Source: Thermodesulfobacteriota bacterium
GTDB lineage: Bacteria > Desulfobacterota > QYQD01
NCBI GenBank assembly: GCA_031082315.1
Contig: JAVHLC010000008.1
Coordinates: 62,001-126,000 of the forward strand
Direction of reading: 5' to 3'
Length of the DNA: 64,000 bases
Each line of letters opens with the position of its first letter. The stretch's first letter is position 1. Of the stretch, positions 35,347 through 45,011 are shown one piece after another. A program made the translations under genes and the position numbers. The notes under the pieces are model-generated. The model saw only the letters and a program-made list of their open reading frames with translations, ran no database searches and was not told the origin of the DNA.

Positions 35347-37095
35347 ATGTTTTTGAGATGTGCGCAAGAACATAAAACAATCGTCGCTCGCAGAAATGGG
35401 CTCAGAGCTATGGTGGCGTTTTTGATGATAGCCGCCGTTCTGATATGGACTATCCCGGCCCTGGCTGAGGAACCCAAGCTTTCGGACCTATTACTGGAGG
35501 TCAGAAAACTGCGTGAAGAGGTGCAGGAACTGCGAGGAAAAGTGGCGGAGTTTGAGAAGAAAGAGGTCACGACCCAGGAAAAGGTAACACAGGTTGAGAA
35601 GAAGGCCGAGGCGGCCAAAGAGGTCAGCGATAAGGTGGCCAAAAAGGCCAGTCGTGACCGGATCAACTGGGGCGGGGAATTCCGGGTGCGTATGGTATCC
35701 GAGCGGGCGGAGACGACGCAGGGTTTTTACGGAGCCGGCCAGCCTACCAGCGACAAAAAATACAAGAATGAGACCGGGTTTCCGATGCGTCTGCGTCTGA
35801 ATTTTGATGCCCAGGTGGTGCCGGATATGGTGGACCTTTACGGCCGTCTGACTATCAACAAAAGGTTCGGCACTTACGCCACGTGGCCGGACCAGGACCC
35901 CCTGGACAGCGTCAATTCCTTCCATTCCGGTATCGGCAGCGATGTATCCACGCGTGTAGAACATATCTACGCGAAGTTTAACGTCCCCAAAATAAACTCC
36001 AATTTCTATGCCGGGCGCCTGGCCGGTATGGATGGCCCACCATCACGCCAGAATGCCCCGTTCCCCCGTGTTTTTATAGATTCTGAAGTAGATGGGGTCA
36101 TGTGGGAGTACAAACTTCCCGACACCACCTTGGACAAATGCTGGTCGCCTCTGGCTATACCGTCAGAGGGGACAGAGAAATTTCCGGTGGGCAAGGGACC
36201 TCTGGGCTCCTATGGAAAGAAAGTTAAGGAAGGTAACAGCCTGATCTTGTCCTATGCGAAGTATCGTGACATGGGTTTTACAAATCCCAAGGGTTCAAGC
36301 ACCGGGAGAGATCTGCTCGGTTTGGAAGGGCAGGGGCCGGATACGGATGTTTATATCGCCCAGGGGCAATTAAAACTGGCCAGGGATACTGTGCTTGTAG
36401 TCAGCGGCCTCTATATGCCTGACTGGTATATGCCGAGGTATTCCTTTGATACCGCCGGTTCTTATAAATGGAGTGAGACCTATACCAGTTCCGACGGGCT
36501 AAAAAGGTTATTTATCCCTTATTTTACTACCTATTATTCCCTGGCCGGCGCTTATCTGGATACCCAGATATGGAAGTTTCAGGTCTATGGGGCGACTTAC
36601 TTTAATGAATTTAGTTGTCCGCCTCACTCCTGGCGGACACAGACGAAAGATCCGGCTACGGACGCCTGGACAACTACGGCAACGAATTACTATTCAGGCG
36701 AGAAATTTAACGGCTATGCCTGGTGGGTAGGGATGAATACCGGCGATGCCATTGCCCCCAACCAGCAGTTATGCGTGGAATTTTTCCGGGGTGATGACAA
36801 CTGGATCAACCCCTTAAACTACAGGGGATTCAGACGTAAGGGGTCCGTTAACAACGCGGCCAACAATTACTATTACAATCCATCTTTTATGACAGATACA
36901 GTGGTCGTGGGCTTCTACCCTGTAAATGCCCGGATATGGGATATCTATTATGATTACTACCTGACCACTAATTGCCGGTTCCGTCTGGGTTATATGGACT
37001 TTAAATTCGACACCCCCGACAAGACTTCGCCTATCGGAGCCTCGGGCTATGAACGCCATTATTGGCCGTACATCGAAGTTAATTTAAGTTTTTAG
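35347..37095 (+). CDS. DUF3373-family outer-membrane beta-barrel protein
   Basis: 582 aa. A signal peptide with an extended n-region (cleavage near residue 40, IPALA/EEPK) is followed by a coiled coil (about 45-100: LRKLREEVQELRGKVAEFEK), as in porins that trimerise through such segments. Next is a barrel-like domain with alternating aromatics (FRVRMVSERAE, MRLRLNFDAQVVPDMVDLYG). It ends YWPYIEVNLSF, a typical C-terminal aromatic strand for BAM insertion. I assign it to the DUF3373 family of Desulfobacterota and relatives from memory. The start has GAGGGGG 4 bases upstream. A terminator follows. The transported substrate is unknown. Confidence 0.8.
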   Translation: MFLRCAQEHKTIVARRNGLRAMVAFLMIAAVLIWTIPALAEEPKLSDLLLEVRKLREEVQELRGKVAEFEKKEVTTQEKVTQVEKKAEAAKEVSDKVAKKASRDRINWGGEFRVRMVSERAETTQGFYGAGQPTSDKKYKNETGFPMRLRLNFDAQVVPDMVDLYGRLTINKRFGTYATWPDQDPLDSVNSFHSGIGSDVSTRVEHIYAKFNVPKINSNFYAGRLAGMDGPPSRQNAPFPRVFIDSEVDGVMWEYKLPDTTLDKCWSPLAIPSEGTEKFPVGKGPLGSYGKKVKEGNSLILSYAKYRDMGFTNPKGSSTGRDLLGLEGQGPDTDVYIAQGQLKLARDTVLVVSGLYMPDWYMPRYSFDTAGSYKWSETYTSSDGLKRLFIPYFTTYYSLAGAYLDTQIWKFQVYGATYFNEFSCPPHSWRTQTKDPATDAWTTTATNYYSGEKFNGYAWWVGMNTGDAIAPNQQLCVEFFRGDDNWINPLNYRGFRRKGSVNNAANNYYYNPSFMTDTVVVGFYPVNARIWDIYYDYYLTTNCRFRLGYMDFKFDTPDKTSPIGASGYERHYWPYIEVNLSF

Positions 37096-37122
37096 ATCTG
37101 ACTCACCCATAGTTCTCTGAAC

Positions 37123-37160
37123 GAACCGCTCCGCCTGTCCCGGCCGGGCGGTTCTTTTTT
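37123..37160 (+). terminator. Intrinsic terminator of the DUF3373 gene
   Basis: The stem GAACCGC / GCGGTTC, with additional inner C/G pairing, is followed by TTTTTT. Confidence 0.85.
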
Positions 37161-37223
37161 GTGGCGGTCGTTGATAAATTTCCCTTTTGGTGTTATGTAG
37201 AAAATCTGATTTGTAAGTGTGTT

Positions 37224-37335
37224 CAGCCACTAAGACACAAAGGCCCTAAGATCACTGAATAGTTTTCTTAATACTGAAACTCTTTTCGGCAATAAATTAA
37301 CATTCTTCCTTCGTGTCTTGGTGACTTAGTGGCTG
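37224..37335. repeat. CCACTAAGACAC-type inverted repeat
   Basis: CAGCCACTAAGACACAAAGG pairs with CCTTCGTGTCTTGGTGACTT and AGTGGCTG at the other end, separated by about 60 bases. It ends just before the aconitase ribosome-binding site. Confidence 0.6.
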
Positions 37336-37366
37336 AGTATCTACAAAAAGTGAGGAATTTTTGCGT

Positions 37367-39298
37367 ATGTATTTATCTGTAGCCGAGAAGATCATAAAAC
37401 GTCACCTGGTAGATGGGGACTTGACGCCAGGGGAGGAGATAAGCCTGCGTATCGACCAGACACTGACCCAGGACTCCACCGGAACTATGGCCTATCTACA
37501 GTTTGAGGCCATTGGCCTCCCCAAGGTCAAAACGGAACTTTCCGTAAGTTATGTCGATCATAACACCCTGCAGGTCGGTTTTGAGAATGCCGATGATCAT
37601 CGTTTTCTGCAGAGCATAGCGGCCCGGTATGGTTTGTACTTCTCGCGGCCTGGTAACGGCATCTGCCATCAGGTCCATCTGGAGCGTTTTGGCGTGCCCG
37701 GGAAGACGCTCCTCGGTTCGGACAGCCACACGCCGACCGGCGGCGGCCTGGGGATGCTGGCTATCGGCGCGGGCGGCCTGGATGTGGCCCTGGCCATGGC
37801 CGGATATCCCTTTCACCTGGTTATGCCCCGGATTGTACTGGTCAGGCTGACCGGGGAAATGGCTCCGTGGGTCACAGCCAAAGATGTTGTCCTGGAATTG
37901 CTCCGGCGGGTCACGGTCAAGGGAGGCGTGGGAAGAATATTCGAGTACGGCGGTGACGGCATAGCACATCTATCCGTACCGGAGCGGGCCACGATCACCA
38001 ATATGGGCGCGGAGACCGGGGCTACTACCTCCGTCTTTCCAAGCGATGAGGTCACCCGGGCATTTCTGAGGGCGCAGGGGAGGGGAGATTCTTTTGCTCC
38101 GCTGGCGGCTGATGAAGGCGCGGTCTATGATGAGGTCATAGAGATAGACTTAAGCCGGCTGGTTCCCCTGGTGGCCCGGCCGCACATGCCGGATCAGGTC
38201 TGTCCGGTTTCAGAGTTGCAGGGTTTAAAAGTTGACCAGGTGGCCATCGGGAGCTGCACCAACTCGTCTTATAAAGACCTGGCCACGGTAGCGGAGATCT
38301 TAAGGGGTAAGACGGTTCATCCGGGAGTAAGCCTGGTCATCTCGCCGGGCTCCCGGCAGGTCTTGGCCATGCTGGCCAGGAAGGGCTATTTGAGTGACCT
38401 TATTGCCTCCGGCGCCCGGATTCTGGAGAATACCTGTGGCCCCTGCATCGGTATGGGGCAGGCCCCGCCCACCGGCGGGGTAAGTCTCCGTACCTTTAAT
38501 CGCAACTTTGAGGGGCGTTGCGGGACAAAGACCGCCTCGGTCTATCTGGCCAGTCCGGAAGTGGCCGCGGTCACGGCCTTAACCGGGGCGCTTACCGATC
38601 CCCGGACCCTGGGTGAACCGGTCAGGGTAGCCCTCCCACGACGCTACATGATAAATGACAGGCTTATTATCCCACCCCTGGAGCCTTCCAGGGCTGAGGG
38701 AGTAGAGATTATCCGCGGGCCTAATATCCAGGCCCTGCCCGGACGGGAGGCCCTGCCCTCTGAATTGACCGGGCTGGTCCTGATTAAACTGGGCCACGAT
38801 GTTACCACCGACCACATCCTCCCGGCCGGGGCGAGTATTACCGCGCTCCGCTCCAATATTCCGGCTATTTCCCGCTATATCTTCAGCCAGGTCGATCCCA
38901 CCTTTTATGACCGGGCAAGGGAGGCCGGCGGCGGGTTCATTGTCGGGGGCATGAATTACGGCCAGGGCTCCAGCCGCGAGCATGCCGCCCTGGGGCCCAT
39001 GTACCTCGGCATAAAGGCCGTGCTGGCCCTGTCCTTCGCCCGCATACACCGGAGCAACCTGATTAACTTTGGCATATTGCCCTTGGTGTTCCTGAAAAAG
39101 GGGGATTATGATTCCATTCAGGCGGATGATCGTTTGGCTATCCCGGATATCAGGAAGCAGATCCTTTCTGAACAACCGGTCCGTATTATTAACGAGACGC
39201 AGGGGCACCATTTTATGGTCAACCTGACTGTCCAGAAACGGGAGAGGGATGTCCTTCTGGCCGGGGGGCTGCTCAATTACGTCCGTGAGACACTGTAG
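37367..39298 (+). CDS. acn: Aconitate hydratase (short, Aquifex-type)
   Basis: 643 aa. It interconverts citrate and isocitrate with a 4Fe-4S cluster. Motifs: GSDSHTPTGGGLGML, the cluster Cys in GSCTNSSYKDL (about residue 295) and the Cys pair in NTCGPCIGMGQ (about 357-360), MNYGQGSSREHAALGP in the swivel domain. The length fits the about 650-residue putative aconitase family rather than AcnA or AcnB. The start is ATG 37367 (YLSVAEKIIKRHL); TTG at 37361 is also possible, with TGAGG upstream of both. ppiD follows after 14 bases, so the two are probably co-transcribed. Confidence 0.93.
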   Translation: MYLSVAEKIIKRHLVDGDLTPGEEISLRIDQTLTQDSTGTMAYLQFEAIGLPKVKTELSVSYVDHNTLQVGFENADDHRFLQSIAARYGLYFSRPGNGICHQVHLERFGVPGKTLLGSDSHTPTGGGLGMLAIGAGGLDVALAMAGYPFHLVMPRIVLVRLTGEMAPWVTAKDVVLELLRRVTVKGGVGRIFEYGGDGIAHLSVPERATITNMGAETGATTSVFPSDEVTRAFLRAQGRGDSFAPLAADEGAVYDEVIEIDLSRLVPLVARPHMPDQVCPVSELQGLKVDQVAIGSCTNSSYKDLATVAEILRGKTVHPGVSLVISPGSRQVLAMLARKGYLSDLIASGARILENTCGPCIGMGQAPPTGGVSLRTFNRNFEGRCGTKTASVYLASPEVAAVTALTGALTDPRTLGEPVRVALPRRYMINDRLIIPPLEPSRAEGVEIIRGPNIQALPGREALPSELTGLVLIKLGHDVTTDHILPAGASITALRSNIPAISRYIFSQVDPTFYDRAREAGGGFIVGGMNYGQGSSREHAALGPMYLGIKAVLALSFARIHRSNLINFGILPLVFLKKGDYDSIQADDRLAIPDIRKQILSEQPVRIINETQGHHFMVNLTVQKRERDVLLAGGLLNYVRETL

Positions 39299-39312
39299 GG
39301 AGGAAAGGTTAT

Positions 39313-41214
39313 ATGCTCGACTTTATGCGTAGGCACACCCGTGCCTGGCTTATCAAGATCATCCTGGTGGCTGTCATCCTGGTCTTTATATTCTGGGGTG
39401 TGGGCACCATACGCGCCCGGCGTGCCGACATGGTGGCGGAAGTAAACGGCCTGATTATAACCAGGGCTGATTACCAGAGGGCCTATAATAACGCCCTGAA
39501 AAACTATCAGCAGATCTACGGGGACGCCCTGTCCGGGGACCTGCTTAAGAAGATGAACCTGGATAAGGTGGTTCTGGATGGTATTATAAAGGACGTCCTG
39601 GCACAGGAAGGTGCGGCAGGTCTGGATATCCGGGTGAGCGATGAAGAGATCAACGAGTATATCCGCAGTATGCCGGTATTCAATGAAGGAGGCCGGTTTA
39701 GCGAGGAAAGGTACCGGGGGGTTCTGGAAAATGCACGCATGACCCCGGCTGCCTTTGAAGAGGATTTGCGTAAGGAGCTTCTCTGGGCCAAGGTGGCAGA
39801 TACGCTGGGCCGGTTGGCCAAGGTATCGGATGACGAGGTCTGGAATGCCTTTCAGTACGCCAATCGCCGGATAAATCTGGCCTATATCCCGTTTACGGCA
39901 GCGGCTTTTAAGAACCAGGTCAAAGTAGAGTCGCCCGCCCTCCGGCAGTATTTTACCGGCCATCAGGAGGATTATCGTGTGCCGGCCCGGGTGCGGGTGC
40001 GGCTGGCCCGTTTTCTTTTCAAGGACTATGCGCCTAAGGTCAATGTGTCGCCGGCAGAGGTAGAGAACTACTATAAAAGTAATACGGAGGCATTTAGAGA
40101 ACCGGAAAGGCGAAGGGTAAGCCATATCTTTTTTGCCCTGAAGCCTGCGGCGACGGATGAAGAGATAGCCAGGACCCAGACCAGGGCCGAAGAGGCACTT
40201 AAGAAGGCCGGATCCGGCGAGGATTTTGCCGCGCTGGCCAGGCAGTTTTCCGAAGACAAAAGCGCCCTCAGGGGTGGAGACCTCGGATACTTACGGCAGG
40301 GGACTACGGATCCCTCTTTCGAAAAGGTGGTTTTTTCCCTGGAAAAGGGAGGCATCAGCCCGGTGGTGAGAAGTAAGGCCGGGCTGCATATTATCAAGGT
40401 GACTGAGGTCGTCACCTCCGCGGTAAAACCCTTGGCCGCAGTGGCTGCGGATGTCAAAAGGGTCCTGACCGAAAATAAGGTCCGGGAGTTCGCAATGGCC
40501 GGGGCGGCAAGGACATACGAACAGATTATACGCTCAGGCGGTCTCGATAGATACGCAAGGGTGCAAAACCTTCCTCTGACAGAGACCGGCTTTTTTTCTG
40601 AACAGGATGAAGTGGATGGAGTAGGCCGCGAGGCAGGCTTTAACCGCGCTGCCCTGGCCCTGAAAAAGGGAGAGGTAAGCTCTTTGATTAAACTGCCCCA
40701 GGGTTATTTTGTCTGTGAGGTTATGGAGAGAAGAGAGTCATTTATACCAAAATTAGAGGAGATCGAAGTAAAGGTAAAAGCAGACTTCACGGAGAATCAG
40801 GCTACAAAACTGGCTGAATCAGAGGCCAGTAAATTTATATCCGGCCTTAAGGGCGGGCAACAATTTTCTGATCTGATTCGCAAATACGGATTTTCGGTGC
40901 GCGAGACCGGGTATATAGCTCCAACCGCCCTTTCCGGTAATGAATTTCCGTTCGCAAGGTCCGCGCAGGAACTGTCCATGCTGACACCGGCCCATCCGTA
41001 TATCCAACAACCGGTTAGAACAGGGGACGCCTTTTATGTTGTGAGCCTGGCCGGCACTAAAGAGGCCCCGAAGGAGCTTTACGAGACGCAGAAAGATGCC
41101 ATAAAGGAAAAACTTCTACTTATGCAAAGGGACGTCATCTTAAAAGGGTGGCTGGACGGGTTAAAGAAGAAGGCTGAGATCGAGTATGGCGAGGAATTTG
41201 AGAAGTACCGGTAA
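39313..41214 (+). CDS. ppiD: Periplasmic folding factor PpiD (SurA N-domain, parvulin)
   Basis: 633 aa. An N-in TM anchor (about 13-32: LIKIILVAVILVFIFWGVG) is followed by a SurA/PpiD N-domain (VNGLIITRADYQRAYNNAL) and a rotamase domain. The parvulin core is near 270-365 (RRVSHIFFALKPAATDEE, GGDLGYLRQG, HIIKVTEV). A second, degenerate parvulin-like section follows. It assists folding of exported proteins at the inner membrane. GGGAGGAAAGG precedes ATG. The last 32 bases of the gene region (41185-41216) are repeated, 29/32 identical, at 55114-55145. Confidence 0.92.
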   Translation: MLDFMRRHTRAWLIKIILVAVILVFIFWGVGTIRARRADMVAEVNGLIITRADYQRAYNNALKNYQQIYGDALSGDLLKKMNLDKVVLDGIIKDVLAQEGAAGLDIRVSDEEINEYIRSMPVFNEGGRFSEERYRGVLENARMTPAAFEEDLRKELLWAKVADTLGRLAKVSDDEVWNAFQYANRRINLAYIPFTAAAFKNQVKVESPALRQYFTGHQEDYRVPARVRVRLARFLFKDYAPKVNVSPAEVENYYKSNTEAFREPERRRVSHIFFALKPAATDEEIARTQTRAEEALKKAGSGEDFAALARQFSEDKSALRGGDLGYLRQGTTDPSFEKVVFSLEKGGISPVVRSKAGLHIIKVTEVVTSAVKPLAAVAADVKRVLTENKVREFAMAGAARTYEQIIRSGGLDRYARVQNLPLTETGFFSEQDEVDGVGREAGFNRAALALKKGEVSSLIKLPQGYFVCEVMERRESFIPKLEEIEVKVKADFTENQATKLAESEASKFISGLKGGQQFSDLIRKYGFSVRETGYIAPTALSGNEFPFARSAQELSMLTPAHPYIQQPVRTGDAFYVVSLAGTKEAPKELYETQKDAIKEKLLLMQRDVILKGWLDGLKKKAEIEYGEEFEKYR

Positions 41215-41229
41215 GACCGTTGGAGGATT

Positions 41230-43464
41230 TTAACCCGGAACGTCTCCTTTTCTGACCATGCTCAATACCCTGCCCAATTCTTCTATTTTGTAGGGCTTGG
41301 CTACGATACCACTGAATCCGTAACTCCTGAAGTCGGCCATAACCGGATCGTTGGAATAGCCGCTGGATACAACCGCCTTGACGGCAGGATCTATCTCCTG
41401 TAGTTTCTTGATAGCGTCCTTACCACCCATTCCTCCCGGTATAGTCAAATCCATGATGACTACATCAAAAGGCCTGCCTGACGACCTCGCTTTTATATAC
41501 AGGTCTATCGCCCCGACGCCGTCTTTGGCAAATTCCACCGTGTATCCCATGTGTTTCAACATCTCTCCGGCCACGTCTCTGACCACCTCTTCGTCGTCCA
41601 TCAGGAGCACCATTCCTTCTCCTCCGATTATCTCCTCCTTTGGCTTTCCTCCAGCCACCATCCTTTCAGCAGAAGCAGGCAGATAGATAGAGAATTTCGT
41701 CCCAACCCCCAACTCAGATTCTACATCAATATATCCATCATGTTGTCTGACAATAGAATAGGTAATGGCGAGCCCCAGGCCGCTGCCTTTTTGTTTGGTA
41801 GTGAAATAGGGATCAAATATCTTCTGAAGATGTGCCTTCGATATACCGATCCCCTCATCTTCAATAGATATTTTTACATATGCTCCTTCTTTAAGTGGCA
41901 GACCCTGCCCGGCATCCACGATTATATTTTCCGCCCCTACCTTAATTGTCCCGCCCTCCGGCATGGCCTGGAGGGCATTGATAATCAAGTTGTTGATAAC
42001 CTGGTTTATCTGCCCCTCATCCACGTCAAGCGGCCGGAGGTCGGCCGGGATGGAAAAATCACACTGGACATTGGAACCGGTCAGCGCAAACATGACGGAA
42101 TCCCTGAACAGTTCTGTAATCGAGGCTGCCTTCTTGACCGGCGCTCCGCCCCTGGAAAAGGTGAGCAGGTGTTGGGTCAGATCCCTGGCCTGCAGGGCCG
42201 CTTTTTCCGCTGCGGTTAACCTCTTGAAGGTTATGTCTTCGGATTGCATATGTATCATAGCCAGACCGATATTGCCTAAAATTCCGGTCAAGATGTTATT
42301 GAAATCATGGGCAATACCACCCGCCAGAATGCCCACTGATTCGAGTTTCTGGGCCTTCAGGAGATTTTCTTCCATTTTTTTGCGCTCGGTGATATCTCTG
42401 GCGGTAGAGACTATATGTATGGTCTTACCCTCCCTGTCCTTTCTTACCGAGGCGCTGATAAGAACGGGGATCTCTTTGCCGTCTTTGGCCTTATAAAGCG
42501 TCTCACAATTTCTTAATTCACCTTTAGCGATGAGTTCATCCAATCCTTCTCCCTTGAGGGGTGCGTCTCCCGCGAGAATCTTATCTGCGGGCCACCCAAT
42601 TATCTCATCTGCGCTGTACCCCAACATATCCAACGTGGCCCTGTTCACCGTCTCTATCACTCCTTGCGCATCGATTACGATCAGGGCATCAACGATGGAT
42701 CTTATAATATTGTCCGTATAGCCCTTGGCCTCTATCAATTCATCCCGGGAGTTTTTCAGATTGGTGGACATCTGGTTAAAAGCAGAGGCCAGTTCGCCTA
42801 TCTCGTCCCGGGATATGACCTCTATTTTTGTGTTAAAGCGGCTGCCGGCGATCTCATGGGCTGCCTCCTTTAGTTTGATAATGGGTTTTACTAACTGTCT
42901 GCTGTAAAGTATGTTGAAAAGGCCCCCGACGATTATGCCGCCCATGGTTACCAGGATTATCTGCCTAATGCCTTTCGCCGTGGAGGTCTCTATACTTTTT
43001 AAGGAATAACCGACTTGGGCCACTCCAGCCACCTCTGATCCCACCATAACCGGGACGCCGATGTCATATAACCGGCCTTCTGTGCCGGAATCGGTGATCC
43101 TAATATACGGCCTGCCTGTGGCAAGGACATTATCCGGAACAGGGACTGCGTCCTTAATTACCTTGCCTACCCTGTTAAGATCGTTATGGACCCTCACCCG
43201 GCCTTCCTTATCCATGACCATGGCATAGACTACGTAATCCTGCCTGGAGATAGTATCGATGTAGTCCATAGTGTGAACAAATTTATCTGTAATAAATGCC
43301 TCCCTGCTTTCCTCGGCCAGGGTATTGGCTAGAATGAGACCCTGTTTTTTTAGCTCTTCTTTAAAGGTTTCAACTTCGCGTCGGATGGACAGGAAGGCAA
43401 TGGTCCCGGTAACAGCGACTATTATTACTGTAAAGGCAAGGGCTAATTTTGTCCTAAGCTTCAT
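41230..43464 (-). CDS. Hybrid sensor histidine kinase (periplasmic sensor, HAMP, PAS, HisKA, HATPase, receiver)
   Basis: 744 aa. TM1 is LALAFTVIIVAVTGTIAFL. A short Cache-like periplasmic domain follows (about 30-165: DYVVYAMVMDKEGRVRVHND). TM2 is near 168-185, followed by HAMP (KPIIKLKEAAHEIAGSRF) and PAS (DNIIRSIVDALIVIDAQGVI). The H-box is [20 protein letters not shown], with HATPase DEGIGIS and FDPYFTTKQKGSGLGLAI. The receiver has [14 protein letters not shown] and phospho-Asp in VVIMDLTIPGGMGG. It lies directly after the PhnD-like binding protein gene on the same strand. The binding protein may present ligand to the sensor domain (inference). No output regulator gene is adjacent. Confidence 0.94.
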   Translation of the reverse strand: MKLRTKLALAFTVIIVAVTGTIAFLSIRREVETFKEELKKQGLILANTLAEESREAFITDKFVHTMDYIDTISRQDYVVYAMVMDKEGRVRVHNDLNRVGKVIKDAVPVPDNVLATGRPYIRITDSGTEGRLYDIGVPVMVGSEVAGVAQVGYSLKSIETSTAKGIRQIILVTMGGIIVGGLFNILYSRQLVKPIIKLKEAAHEIAGSRFNTKIEVISRDEIGELASAFNQMSTNLKNSRDELIEAKGYTDNIIRSIVDALIVIDAQGVIETVNRATLDMLGYSADEIIGWPADKILAGDAPLKGEGLDELIAKGELRNCETLYKAKDGKEIPVLISASVRKDREGKTIHIVSTARDITERKKMEENLLKAQKLESVGILAGGIAHDFNNILTGILGNIGLAMIHMQSEDITFKRLTAAEKAALQARDLTQHLLTFSRGGAPVKKAASITELFRDSVMFALTGSNVQCDFSIPADLRPLDVDEGQINQVINNLIINALQAMPEGGTIKVGAENIIVDAGQGLPLKEGAYVKISIEDEGIGISKAHLQKIFDPYFTTKQKGSGLGLAITYSIVRQHDGYIDVESELGVGTKFSIYLPASAERMVAGGKPKEEIIGGEGMVLLMDDEEVVRDVAGEMLKHMGYTVEFAKDGVGAIDLYIKARSSGRPFDVVIMDLTIPGGMGGKDAIKKLQEIDPAVKAVVSSGYSNDPVMADFRSYGFSGIVAKPYKIEELGRVLSMVRKGDVPG

Positions 43465-43571
43465 ATCTCACGCCGAAAGTCAGTTCTGGGGAGCTAATGA
43501 GGTACGCCATAATCTATCCCCGCCTCTTTTATTACTCCGGTTTTTCATTACACGGGTCCAGCGGGCTGATA

Positions 43572-44540
43572 TCACCGTACGGGTATCGAATACTTACGAA
43601 CCAGGTTATCGATGCGTGACAATTCCTTGCCGGTAACGGCTATAAATCCGCTCCATTCGCACTCTTTCAGGACTTCTTCAGCCAGGGGGCTTCGGGGTCC
43701 TATTTTTAATAAGGCATTCCTGACCTTTTCCACCACCTCCCTGTCCACATCCTTCGAGGCCGCCAGCATCCAGCTCGGTAAGGGCACGGTATCGGCCACA
43801 ATCCTCAGGTCAGTTTTAAAGTTGAACCTCTTTTTACCCTCCGGCCCCTCCACAAAATCTTTACATACGGCGCCGGCATCGTATTCCCCTAAAAATACGG
43901 ACATGGCGTTATCGTCACAGTCCCCGCCGAACTCATGGCCTTTCAGGTCACGTCCGGGATCGATCCCGGCCTCTTTCAGGGTGATGTATGCGCCGGTGAA
44001 CTTTGGCGTATTATGCGGGGCGCCAAATAAAAACGTCTTGCCTTTTAAATCGCTTAAGCCTTTAATAGAGCTATCCGCTCTGACGATGATTACCCCCCTT
44101 TCTTCAGTCTCCCCATCTTCCGATACGGCGATCGCCAAGGGATCAAAAAGAGCAATCTTTTTATTGTGCACGTATATGGAAAAGGCGTCCTGCAGGGTAA
44201 ATGCCGCTGTATCCAATGCCTCATGAAAATCTTCTTCTGTTTCCAGGACAACCAGCTTTATATTCAGTCCGGTCTCCCTTGATAGATAATCTGCCAGCGG
44301 CGTAAACATGGTAAATGTATCCGGGGGACTCCAGCAGGGCTGGACAGCCAGTCTGAATACCGCTCTTTTGTCTCCCGCCGTTTCTGAGGCCGCTTTTTTC
44401 CCGATGGCCGTCTCTTCGTTTTTAGTACACCCGCCGGCCGTTAAGATTCCAATGAAAAAAAATATAAAAAAGCCTGTTATTGCCTTGGCCATCTCCATGC
44501 TTTCCCTATACCGTTTTTGTCCGATTTTTCTCTCCTGCAT
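43572..44540 (-). CDS. PhnD-like phosphate/phosphonate-type substrate-binding lipoprotein
   Basis: 322 aa. A hydrophobic signal (ITGFFIFFFIGILTAGGC) with a Cys at a weak lipobox suggests a lipoprotein. The PhnD/SBP_bac_12-like domain has QPCWSPPDTFTMFTPLADYL, LKGKTFLFGAPHNTPKFTGA and EYDAGAVCKDFVEG. The start could be ATG 44540 or ATG 44498 (AGGGA upstream). No ABC permease or ATPase genes are nearby. The only neighbour in operon order is the hybrid kinase 107 bases downstream, pointing to a sensory rather than transport role. The ligand is unknown; many proteins of this superfamily do not bind phosphonate. Confidence 0.88.
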   Translation of the reverse strand: MQERKIGQKRYRESMEMAKAITGFFIFFFIGILTAGGCTKNEETAIGKKAASETAGDKRAVFRLAVQPCWSPPDTFTMFTPLADYLSRETGLNIKLVVLETEEDFHEALDTAAFTLQDAFSIYVHNKKIALFDPLAIAVSEDGETEERGVIIVRADSSIKGLSDLKGKTFLFGAPHNTPKFTGAYITLKEAGIDPGRDLKGHEFGGDCDDNAMSVFLGEYDAGAVCKDFVEGPEGKKRFNFKTDLRIVADTVPLPSWMLAASKDVDREVVEKVRNALLKIGPRSPLAEEVLKECEWSGFIAVTGKELSRIDNLVRKYSIPVR

Positions 44541-44666
44541 GTGGTGGGGCCCCTTTGGCCGGCTTATTGTTCCGGTTAGTCAATAACAATTCTACTGTTT
44601 AATTATCAGGCATGGAGCCGTAGATTGTCAACGAAAATTGACCCCTTCATGGTGTTCAACAAAATC

Positions 44667-44698
44667 TTGACATACAACCCTGCAAAAGTTAAACTTTT
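44667..44698 (+). promoter_or_regulatory. vapBC promoter with overlapping palindrome
   Basis: TTGACA (44667-44672), 17 bases, TAAACT (44690-44695). The perfect palindrome AAAAGTT-A-AACTTTT (44684-44698) covers the -10 and is a likely operator for the AbrB-type antitoxin. GTTCAAC words flank it on both sides (44654-44660, 44704-44710). Confidence 0.65.
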
Positions 44699-44729
44699 AT
44701 TTAGTTCAACTTTAAAAGAGGTAACGCCA

Positions 44730-45011
44730 ATGCCTATTGTAAAAACCTCGGCCAAAGGACAGATCGTCATACCGGCAGCAATCAGGAAAAAGCTTAAGAT
44801 AAAACCCGGCCAGAAGGTCAACCTGACCCTTGTGGAAGATAAGGCGGTCATCACCCCTCTTCCAGAAGACCCAATCAAATCCTTAAGGGGTATTCTGAAA
44901 GGGAAGCCTTCCATGACCAAGGCATTATTGGAAGATAGAAAGAAAGAGGTTGAACGTGAAGAAAAAGACATTGCTCGACTCCTTCGCCGTTCTCGCCTGG
45001 CTCCAAAATGA
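44730..45011 (+). CDS. vapB: AbrB/MazE-type swapped-hairpin antitoxin
   Basis: 93 aa from ATG 44730 (AAGAGG upstream). An upstream in-frame GTG-type extension to 44625 would run through the promoter and is rejected. The N-terminal SpoVT/AbrB DNA-binding domain is unmistakable: MPIVKTSAKGQIVIPAAIRK then KLKIKPGQKVNLTLVEDKAV. The C-terminal helix (EREEKDIARLLRRS) would block the toxin. The gene overlaps the PIN toxin gene by 56 bases, a typical antitoxin-toxin arrangement. Confidence 0.9.
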   Translation: MPIVKTSAKGQIVIPAAIRKKLKIKPGQKVNLTLVEDKAVITPLPEDPIKSLRGILKGKPSMTKALLEDRKKEVEREEKDIARLLRRSRLAPK

